Positions 54,186 to 63,102 of a stretch of DNA of 64,000 bases are shown here, one piece after another. The notes below the pieces were generated by a model that saw nothing but the letters and a program-made list of their open reading frames with translations, was not told the origin of the DNA and did not search any database. The position numbers and the translations under genes were made by a program. Every line of letters begins with the position of its first letter. Position 1 is the first letter of the stretch. Source of the DNA: Symbiodinium natans (Eukaryota > Sar > Dinophyceae > Suessiales > Symbiodiniaceae); assembly GCA_905221605.1 (NCBI GenBank), contig CAJNDS010002091.1, forward strand, positions 62,001 to 126,000, read 5' to 3'.

Positions 54186-55489
54186 ATCTATTTTCTCGTC
54201 GTTAATTACTGAGTTGAAGTAGCTTTAATGATGTAAAATGTTCTCCCGCTCTGACAAAGACCTGCCAGAAGATGGCCCCAAGCAAGCCGCGCTGCGCTAG
54301 GCACATGGCTGCATGCCGAGGGGCAGGGCATTGCGTGGTGTTTAGGGTTTAGGGGTTTAGGGGTTTAGGGTTTAGGGTTTAGGGTTTAGGGTTTAGGGTT
54401 TAGGGTTTAGGGTTTAGGGTTTAGGGTTTAGGGTTTAGTCTTTGGGGGCGTTCCGTTGCTCTGGTGGTTTGATCTTGTGAAAGCTAGGTGTAGATGGAGA
54501 ATCGTAGGTTGTTGGCCCCAAAGGGTCTAGAATGACACCGACTGCTCAACGCTCGAACAAATTGCTCTTGCAAACTGTCTTTGAGGTTACGCTCTTGACT
54601 TGGCATGCGCAACGTCGAGCGATACGCCCCATCACGGCGCATGCTTTTGAAACTTGGGTTGTGAGGTTCAGTCAAGAGCCTCCGGGGCAGGATTGTGCAT
54701 GTATCACAAAAGGCGTAGCAATTACATTCGTTATCCATGTATTACTGTGCTAAACTGCCCAACCAAGCGTAACGAACCCCTACTCTGTAAATAGGCCCCA
54801 AAAGGTATGTTACCCTAAGCCCTAAACCCTAAAACCTAAACTGTTACAGTAGGTGCCAGAGGTAGCGCTCTTTTCTAGTCTGCAAGCATCACTGAAGTTG
54901 GATCCAGCCAGCATCCAAAGTCGGTGGAACCAGTGAGCTTGTGAATACCTCGACAAAAATGTTCCCTAAACCCTAAACCCTAAACCCTAAACCCTAAACC
55001 CCAAACCCTAAACTAAACCACTTATAGTTCATGGTTTAGGCTGAACAATTGTTTAGAAGGAATCGCCTGAACCCTACAGACCCTAAAGGTCACTTATTTG
55101 GGCAGTGGCGAGCCAATAGAAGACAACATGATGTCTTTTTTGCATGGTGGGCCTGCTGAGGAAATTTGTTGGACTATATGCTGAATAAAATCGTCCCTCA
55201 TGGCAACTGAACTGTGACTGGACTTTGAAGTAAACAGGAAGAAGAAAGCATATACTTGTAATTCAGAATGGTACCTTTAAGGAACAGGTCACAAACACAA
55301 GTTGAAAGTATGGTACTCCAAACCCAGGGTAAGCAAATTCACAAAAACCTAGTTTGGGCTTCTAGGAGCCTCAGGCTTAGCATTTGGAGCTTGGGGTTAC
55401 AGCAACAAAGATTCTCTGAGTTCCATTTAGGGTTTAGGGTTTAGGGTTTAGGGTTTAGGGTTTAGGGTTTAGGGTTTAGGGTTTAGGGT

Positions 55490-56130
55490 TGCCCCTTCTG
55501 CTCTTGCTTCCTCCAAGGCGCGCCCTTGCCTGCCAATGATCCTCATCCGCGTGCTTTCTTTCCCGCCTGCCGGACGCGTGACCCTAAACCCTAAACCCTA
55601 AACCCTAAACCCTAAACCCTAAACCCTAAGCCCTACACCCTACACCCTAAACCCTACACCCTAAACCCTGACCCCTAAACCCTAAACCCTAAATGGAATC
55701 TGCCCGCGTGGTGGCCAAAGGATCTAGCATGTAAGCATGCTCACAGGCAGATGCCCCTAAACCCTAACACCTGCAACCCCTACTTGGAGGACCGGGGCAC
55801 TTAGGAAGTAGGTTTGTAAGTAAGGTAGCTATGCTTAGAAATACTTCTTAACTCCAATTAAGGTACTCATAACCCCACTTACTAAGCGCCCTGATCCCCC
55901 AAACAGACCGTGATAAAAAAAGATGGACCTCCTACTTCAGTTTGCCCCTGGCTTACCTGGGCGCTGCATCTAAACCCTAAACCCTACACACCCTAAACCC
56001 TAAACCCTAAACCCTAAACCCTAAACCCCAAACCCCAAACCAAGGCACGAAATTCGTGGGGCAACTCTTCACCCCTCCTTCAACGCCGCCCAGGTGCGAC
56101 TGCAGGGCATTCTGAAGCATCCAGCATCCA
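55490..56130 (-). CDS. Unassigned minus-strand exon pieces
   Basis: 56130-56055 reads WMLQNALQSHLGGVEGGVKS and 55575-55490 reads ASGRRERKHADEDHWQARAR, both open and unlike telomere artefacts. They could be 3' exons of the LSm4 gene or a separate gene. A family D introner (55789-55905) lies between them. Confidence 0.35.
55789..55905. repeat. Introner-like element, family D
   Basis: ACTTGGAGGACCGGGGCACT and AAGCGCCCTGATCCCCCAA ends, CCCCACTTACTAAG inner arm. Confidence 0.85.
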
Positions 56131-56639
56131 CGGTTTAGGGTTTAGGGTTTAGGGTTTAGGGTTTAGGGTTTAGGTGCATCTTAGGTTAGTTCCACGGTCC
56201 CTTCGTATTTGCTCTTAAAAGGAGACCTCTTATATACCCCTTGCATACCCTACTCAACCCCAGGGCCAATATTTTAGAACCCTTTAGAAGGAGTTTTTTG
56301 GGACCCTATTAAGGGCCCACAAAACTACCCTCGGAGTCTCCGAAGCCCCCCTGGACTAAGGCGTATCGATCCTCAGACTGTTTTTTGGGGTGGGACTTTA
56401 ACAGCTTCACACTCACCCTAAGCCCGAAAACCCTAAAGCCCTAACACCCTAAAACCCTCAAACCCTAAACCTGAAAACCCTAACACCCTAGAACCCTAAG
56501 AGCCTAAAACCCTTAAACCCTAAAGCCCTAAACCCTAAAAACCTAAAACCCTGAAACCCTAAAACTCTAAAAAGCCCCTGAAACTTCAAAACCCTAAAAA
56601 ACCCCAAACACCCCAAAAACCCCCCCAAAAAAAAACTCC

Positions 56640-56690
56640 AAAAAGCCAAACCCCCCCCCAAAAAAAAAAAAAAAAAAAAAAAAAACAAAC
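56640..56690. repeat. C-run/A-run junction
   Basis: CCCCCCCCC followed by about 28 A with one C, next to AAACCCTAAA variants. Confidence 0.85.
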
Positions 56691-56865
56691 AAAAAACCCT
56701 AAACACCCTAAAAACCTAGACCCCACGAGCGCCCCTGTCCCATGGGCCCCCAACACCCTAAAAACCTAAAGCCCTGAAACCCTGAACCCTAAACCCCAAA
56801 ACCCCAAAACCCCAAAACCCCAAAACCCTAAACCCTAAACCCTAAACCCTAAAGCCCATGCGCTC

Positions 56866-59800
56866 CCATGGGCCTTGTCGCCGCCGGCCCCTTCGCGCTT
56901 TTGACCAGGGCCCGCCGCCTGGGGCTTCTGCTTTTGACTATAGGGACTTCCCAGTAGCCAGTTTAGGGTTTAGGGTTTAGGGTTTAGGGTTTAGGGTTTA
57001 GGGTTTAGGGTTTAGGGCTTCAATTAGGGACTTCCCAGTAACCGAGGAAAAAAGAAGGGGCAGGCATCTCTAGACCCAAGACAGGGTTGAGGGTTTAGGG
57101 TTTAGGGTTCAGGGTTTAGGGTTTAGGGCTAGACCCACGGCTGGCCTAGGGAAAAAATGGGTGCCCTTTTGGGTTTTAAGGGGAAAAAAAGGGAACCTAT
57201 CCTCCCCCCCCCAAAAAAAATAAGAAGAACAAACAAGAATTATCATAAGAATAATAACAACAACGATGATGAATATTGTTTGTTTAAGGCCTACGCCGGA
57301 TCCTAGTTGTGATTTAGTTAGGTTTATCCGGGGTCCTAGGCAAACAAGGGAGTATAGGTTCTACCGGGGCATCCTCGTGAAGGGTTCATGGGGGTTTAGG
57401 GTCTAGGTTTAGGGTTTGGGGTTTAGGGCTTTGGGGGGGTTTATGGGGTCTTCAGAACAGGCCCAGATTACTATAGCATGCGATAAGCCCGGAAACTTCA
57501 GGACCCTGTATTGGGTTTAGGGTCTAGGGCTTAGTTCTCAGGGATTCTTAGGGTTTAGGGCTTAGGTCTTTGGGTTTAGGGTTCACAAGGGTTAGGGTCT
57601 GCGCAGCTCTAGTCCCCTTTGCCCGAATGTCCGCCTGCCCTCCGCGGCCACGGCCACGGCCCTCGCCTGGTCCCCGCGGCTTTTTGTCCAGGGGTTTAGG
57701 GTTTAGGGTTTAGGGTTTAGGGTTTAGGGTTTAAGGGGAGGGCCATGCACACCTCAATGAAGCCGGAAAGCAACTCAGGCTAGGATGGTTGAGGGGAGCA
57801 GGGGGGGGGGGGAGTGAACTTAGTAGCTGAATACATTGTGGATGGACTCCGCCTTCACTTAGCTGCTGAGTTCACAAGCCCCCCCAAAAAAGCACACTTT
57901 CACTGGATTATAGTAACCAACCAAGTGAAAAGTGTACTCGTTCAGCTACTAAGTTCAGCTGTCCGAAGTTTCCCGATTCAAGGTCTCGTATGGATGAGGA
58001 CCTGACCCAAAAACCCTAAACCCTAAACCCTAAACCCTAAACCCTAAACCCTAAACCCTAAACCCTAAACCCTAAACCCACTAGACCCAAGAGTAAGCTG
58101 GGAACAAAAAGGGTGCCCGTTTTTTTGGTTTAAAGGGGCTTTAGAGTCTTCTACATCGTGGCCATGGTGGAGATTCCTGGCCCTGAAGCGTAGAAATATG
58201 GAGACAGCAGCTTCATGAGCCCGTTCTTTAGGGTTCAGGGTTCAGGGTTCAGGGTTTAGGGTTCAGGGTTTAGGGTTTAGGGTTTAGGGTTTAGGGTTTA
58301 GGGTAAGTCAACCCCTGAAACAGCCCCTCGGCTGGCCCCCACAAATGAGGTCGCAGGGCATGTGGTACCTAGAGGAACCTTTACTTGGCTGCTCTTAGCA
58401 GGGTACCTATAAATTAAACTTTTAGCTGCCTTAATAAGAAACCCAATAAACCCCAAAAAGGTAAGGATTTAAAGTTACAGTAAAGTACCACAAAGTTTAT
58501 AGCTTAAAATTAAGCAAAGGTACCTTTGTTCATTGTGGGGGTATATGTAGCGGTGCAAGGTTTCTCTAAGCAAACAAAGCTACTCTACTAAACCCAGGAA
58601 TGAAAAGGCTACCCTTTTTGGTTTTAAGGGGATCATAAGGGAACCCCAACCCTAAAAAGGAGGAAATAAGAGCCTACTCCGGGCCCTGGTAGCCCTAAAC
58701 CCTAAACCCTAAACCCTAAAAAAAGACAATAAGGGCCTACTCTGGGCCTAGTCTAGGTAAGTTGGTGGCCTTTGCCACCACGTCCGCCGCGACCGCGGGC
58801 CTTGAACTGCTGACGAATCTCCTTTTTTGCGCTGGAGCACCCTATGGTTCACCCTAGACCCTAAACCCTAGTAACCCTAGTAACCCTAGTAACCCTAGTA
58901 ACCCTAGTAACCCTAGTAACTCTAGTAACCCTAGTAACCCCAGTAACCCTAGTAACCCTAGTAACCCTAAACCCTAAAACCCTAGTTGAGACCAATACTA
59001 CGCACACAACCTTGCTCCCGAACATGCGTTTTCTCTCCATGCCCGTACGAGTCTACAGGATCACCCTCCAGGACCAAATGAACCTAAAATTGGGGTCATA
59101 TACCCTATACTGCCTTCTGAAGGAATCTGAACCACCCTAAAATTGGGGTCATCTACCCGATACTACTATAAGCCTTATTAAGGAATCTGAATTGAGATTG
59201 GGGTCATATACACCAATACTACTATAGTCCCTATGAGAAGGTATCTGAACCATCAACTTACCCTAAACCCTAAACCCTTTCAGGGTTGATTTGGTCCTCA
59301 AGGAACTCATGTCTGCAATGCCTTAGTGGGTATTGAGGCGAACAGCAGCGGAAACCACACCACACGATCCCGATCGAAAGGCAAGGGCCCCCCTAAACCC
59401 TAAACCCTAAACCCTAAACCCTAAACCCTAAACCCTAAACCCTAAACCCTAAACCCTAAACCCTAAACCCTAAACCCTAAACCCTAAACCCTAATTAAAC
59501 CCTTAAACCCTAAACCCTCGGGTCCTTACGAGACTGCGGCTCGTCCTTGACCATGTCGATGACCTGCCAGTGCATGTCTGCGAGACGAGCTGCGAGCAGT
59601 TTGGTGAACGTAACAGCGCCCACACCCTAAACCCTAAACCCTAAACCCTAAACCCTAAACCCTAAACCCTAAACCCTAAACCCTAAACCCTAAACCCTAA
59701 ACCCTAAACCCTAAACCCTAAACCCTAACACTCGGACTCATCCCTAGACCTAACAGCGCGCGGACCTGAACCCTAAAGTTCTATGGTCTGCTTCATGCTT

Positions 59801-62238
59801 CGAGCTGGTGATACATCCCGTGCACCTTCATTACGTACTGGCCTGCGAGCTTAATTGTGCCTCATACTTGGAGGTTCGTGGTACTTCATTAAGAACCAAT
59901 CATAGCTGTACTCATGACCCACTAAACACCCCTGAATTACCCTAATATGGTTATAATTGGGTTAGAAGGGCAAGTACTACTTGGTCAGAAAGTGCCATGA
60001 ACCCCCAAGTAGCCCTGGAACCAGCCCATCTCACCATACTTGGGGCGGCCTCATCTGGCAAGCGTAGGTATTTGATGCTGTTGCCTCGAACGTAGCATTC
60101 CTCGGTGGCCATGTGCAGGGTTTAGGGTTTAGGGTTTAGGGTTTAGGGCTTAGGGTTTTGGGATGGCTTGGACCGAGAAAACGCCACACAGACCTACCAC
60201 GAGCGATGAACAAATTCGCACTTTGGGCTGTGAGGAATGAAGGTAGCTGGCCATGCTCAGCTATGACGGTCGCCGAAACACACTGTAGCACCCCTACACC
60301 TTCTAGACCCTATCATTTCGGAGCCCAACATTCTACGACACATCATTATGGGCCTATGGGCGTTTTCAATGCCTCTTGCACCCCAAAATAGTTTTCGCGG
60401 GAACCGCAAAGGGGTCCCCCCAAACCTACACGCTGAAGCCTCACTGCCAGAAAATGGCCAAAGATGTAATCGTAGTAAAGGGAGATATGAACCGCAAAGT
60501 TATGGCTCATTTGGTCCTCAAGGAAGTCCTAAGCCCGAACCCTCCAACTAAATTTCGGCTTCAGGCTTTAGGGCTTAGCCAGCCCAAGGCTCCGGGATCT
60601 TCCAAAAGCGCTCGCCGTCGCGGGAAGTGCACACGATATCGCGCATGTGCCTGGCGCTCCGAAGAGGGGCTTGCTTCCCTGTAGGGTCTATACTATAGAA
60701 CTATATAAGGTATAGGGGAAAAGGTTAGCTGCTATATAGGAGGCCCTATAGGGTCCATACTATAGAACTATATAAGGTATAGGGGAAAAAGGTTAGCAGC
60801 TATATAGGAGGCCCTATAGGGTCCATACTATAGAACTACATAAGGTCTAGGGTAAAAGGTTAGCTGCTATATAGGAGGCCCTTTTGAGGCCCAAGTATGT
60901 ACAAGGACCCCAAAATCGGCTCGACGGCCCTTGTACCCAACAGAAAAATCACGGCCCCCTTAGATTCAAAGTAGACTTGTTTTATCACACCCTGCGTAGT
61001 ACTTCCCTAAACCCTAAACCCTAAACCCTAAACCCTAAACCCTTGGGGGTCTACGTGCTTCCGAAAGGCAGGTTCATGAAGCCATCGCAGGAGGCGAGCA
61101 CGCCACTGTAGGTCTCTCCGTTCTTGAGCTCCACCATCCTCGGCGTAACAGTCTCGGGCTGTAGGGTTTCGACTCTCACACTGGCACAAGCGGGCGAGGC
61201 AACTCCTGTCGAGATCTCTAGAGTGGGTGCATTGACCACCAGTAACGAACCAACCAGGGTCAGCATACCCTAGGGTTTAGGGTTTAGGCTTTAGGGTTTA
61301 GGGTTAGGGTTTAGGGTGTACAATGCCAAGTAATCTTGTGTTCAGGAGCTCATCACCTCCGTAGGGGCACCTGCTGCAGGACTTTCAGGGTAGAAGGTCC
61401 CCCTAGTTCTTCGTTGGGAAGGAGGGAATGAGGGCCCTATAAATACCCCTAAACCCTAAACCCTAAACCCTAAACCCTAAACCCTAAACCCTAAACCGTA
61501 AGGGATTACATAGGGCCCTCATTCCCTCATTCCCTACCGAAGACACCAGCCAGAGGTTCAGAGGCTGATGCCTTGGTCTTTTGCTGAGGGAAAGGTGAGG
61601 GGAGCTCCTTCTCTGCTTGGAGGACCCTTGGTTTAGGGTTTAGGGGTTTAGGGGTTTAGGGTTTAGGGTTTAGGGCTTAGGGCTTAGGGCGTAGGGATTG
61701 GGTTTGGGTAGAGATTGGCAACTTGGAGGTTCATGGTGCTTAATAACCCAACCATAACTGTACTTATAGCCCACTTCTAAGCCCTTTCAGTTCGCTAAGA
61801 TGGCTATAATTGGGTTATGAGTAACCCCAATTGCTAAACCCTAAAGCCCAAACCCTAAACTTATCAGGCCAATTAAGGTACTTAGAACCCTACTTACTAA
61901 TTGCCCCCGCTTCTCCGAGTAGATCCGTGGACTCATTAGAGCCCTGATCCACAGCAAATTTGGGTTTAGGGTTTAGGGGTTGCTGCGTCTAGATGGGTTG
62001 GGCACAGAACTTCGTTGAGTTTTCTAAGCCCCCCCCCCCCTCCCCTTGGGATGTTCCCCCGTATACTAACAGTCTTTACTAGGGATTCTAATAGGGGGTA
62101 CTTTCATCCCGTTTAAGGACTGTTCGTATACGGGGGAACATCCCAATCCCCCAGAAAAAAAACACAAAAACAAGAGAATAAGCCAAGGTGCATAGGCTGG
62201 TTTTGTGCAGTGCGGAGCAAGGCCATTGGAAGCACCAT
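56866..62238 (-). CDS. LSM4: U6 snRNA-associated Sm-like protein LSm4, at least 8 exons
   Basis: Exons: 62238-62192, 61138-61070, 60650-60593, 60100-60050, 59563-59525, 58821-58776, 57666-57635 and 56918 to about 56869. Exons 1-7 give exactly 114 codons. The Sm fold is clear: MVLPMALLRTAQNQPM, MVELKNGETYSGVLASCDGF, MRDIVCTSRDGERFWKIPE, CYVRGNSIKYLRLPDE and VIDMVKDE match LSm4 in order (family: LPL-LLKTAQGHPM, VELKNGETYNG, VICTSRDGDKFWRMPE, YIRG-TIKYLRIPDE). The tail is rich in RG (RGRGGRGGKG, EGRGRGRGGQ), typical of LSm4. It forms the LSm2-8 and LSm1-7 rings in U6 snRNP assembly and mRNA decay. The first seven introns start GC, GC, GA, GC, GA, GC, GC. The 3' end is unresolved. Confidence 0.88.
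57857..57951. repeat. Introner-like element, family F
   Basis: CTTAGCTGCTGAGTTCACAAG to CGTTCAGCTACTAAG; compact copy. It lies within the LSm4 intron 57667-58775. Confidence 0.9.
58090..58755. repeat. Family H-like introner fragments in tandem with telomere-type units
   Basis: GGGTGCCCGTTTTTTTGG (58107), GGCTACCCTTTTTGG (58597), AATAAGAGCCTACTCCGGGCCC (58665) and AATAAGGGCCTACTCTGGGCC (58727) are repeated pieces of one type, separated by TTTAGGG and CCCTAAA units and a family E-like block near 58380-58470. Confidence 0.6.
58866..58975. repeat. CCCTAGTAA nonamer array, about 12 units
   Basis: Perfect or near-perfect CCCTAGTAA units followed by CCCTAAA; a variant telomere-type repeat amplified as 9-mers. 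It lies in LSm4 intron 5. Confidence 0.95.
59085..59308. repeat. Introner-like element, family M, with internal repeats
   Basis: CAAATGAACCTAAAATTGGGG at the left and GGGTTGATTTGGTCC.CAAGG at the right; TTGGGGTCATATACCC units three times inside. Nested in LSm4 intron 5. Confidence 0.8.
59393..59524. repeat. Telomere-type array abutting LSm4 exon 5
   Basis: About 15 CCCTAAA units end 5-10 nt before the exon, so the intron begins GACCCGAGGG followed at once by TTTAGGG repeats on the coding strand. Confidence 0.95.
59625..59730. repeat. Telomere-type array in LSm4 intron 4
   Basis: About 15 perfect CCCTAAA units. Confidence 0.97.
59869..60010. repeat. Introner-like element, family C, in LSm4 intron 4
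   Basis: ACTTGGAGGTTCGTGGTACT to GTGCCATGAACCCCCAAGT; nested within a larger intron. Confidence 0.9.
60682..60884. repeat. Three tandem 67-68 bp units in LSm4 intron 2
   Basis: Units starting TAGGGTC.ATACTATAGAAC at 60682, 60749 and 60817, each ending CTATATAGGAGGCC; over 90 percent alike. Confidence 0.95.
61408..61545. repeat. Introner-like element, family P, with telomere-type core
   Basis: GGGAATGAGGGCCCTATAAA at the left and AGGGCCCTCATTCCC at the right, with about seven CCCTAAA units between. The same arrangement as kinase intron 14. Confidence 0.9.
61722..61833. repeat. Truncated family C introner
   Basis: CTTGGAGGTTCATGGTGCT intact at the left; the right arm stops after GGGTTATGAGTA and meets telomere-type sequence. 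Confidence 0.75.
61860..61922. repeat. Right half of a family D introner
   Basis: AATTAAGGTACTTAGAACCC and CTACTTACTAATTGCCCCC are family D; no left half is present. Confidence 0.65.
62046..62145. repeat. Introner-like element, family B, in LSm4 intron 1
   Basis: CTTGGGATGTTCCCCCGTAT to ATACGGGGGAACATCCCAA; near-perfect 20-nt inverted ends. Confidence 0.95.
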
Positions 62239-62984
62239 GGTGATGAAAAGCTTCTGGCGGCGGAGCCTGCCTACTGTCCCCAAGGGCTCTGGCGATATTT
62301 GCGCTGGCACGCCGACCTTCTTCTTGGGCCAAAGGCGGCAAGGCCAAGCAGAAGTGCCATGAGCCTTTGTAGATCTACCTACATTGCTGACCTAAAATCA
62401 AAGTTAAATCTGCCCAACAATGAAGGTAAGCGCTGCCTCGAAGTTGAAGCAAAGCTGGCGAATCATCGAACCCAGAATCCTTCCAATTCTTCCCTAAACC
62501 GAACATAGGCCTGTGGGCAGAGCCTCGCATGGCCCCTTTTGTGACATACGTCAACTCTTGAACCCTGTGAAAGTTCATCTAACCCTCGACCACACAATCG
62601 CCCAAGGTCTGAGCGCACAGTAGACCTAAACCCTAAACCCTAAACCCTAAGCCTTATAAACCCTAAACCCCAAACCCTTTTGCCGCCTCCCAGCCTCAGG
62701 TAGCTCAGGGTCAAGGATAGATCGATAGATAGATAGATAGTGGAGTCCCATGTGCTCACGGAAACTACCGGCCTGATGCACAGGCATCGATGATGGCGGT
62801 GCAAAGCAGGGTGTCCTGAGCGCGGCTTCGGGGTTAGGGTTTAGGGTTTGGGGTGTAGGGTTTAGGGTTTAGGGTTTAAGGCTTAGGGTTTAGGGTGTAG
62901 GGTGTAGGGTGTAGGGTTCAGGTCTCGGGGTCAGACTGGTCTGTGGGTTCAAGGCCGACTTTCAACCCTATGAGCTTCAAACCT

Positions 62985-63102
62985 TCTTGGTAGCCCAGCA
63001 ACCACATTCTAATAGGGGCACCCTTTTTTTTTGGGTTGGTTACTTTCTAAGGGAACCTTGAGCCACAAAAAAAAAGGGAAAAGGGTACAAATGGGCTACC
63101 AA
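62985..63102. repeat. Introner-like element, family A, with clean target duplication
   Basis: CTTGGTAGCCCAGCAACC to AAATGGGCTACCAAG flanked on both sides by CCTT, a perfect 4-bp duplication. Host exons were not identified. Confidence 0.93.

Noticed and set aside
61140-61266. Minus-strand ATG at 61266 (MLTLVGSLLVV) as the LSm4 start
   Set aside because: Exon 1 at 62238-62192 (VLPMALLRTAQNQPM) matches the LSm4 N-terminus much better and splices in frame to exon 2; the 61.2 kb stretch shares sequence with 51.9 kb and is probably a repeat.
62188-62508. Plus-strand frame of 106 codons
   Set aside because: Lies across the minus-strand LSm4 first exon and intron; the LSm4 match on the other strand is decisive.
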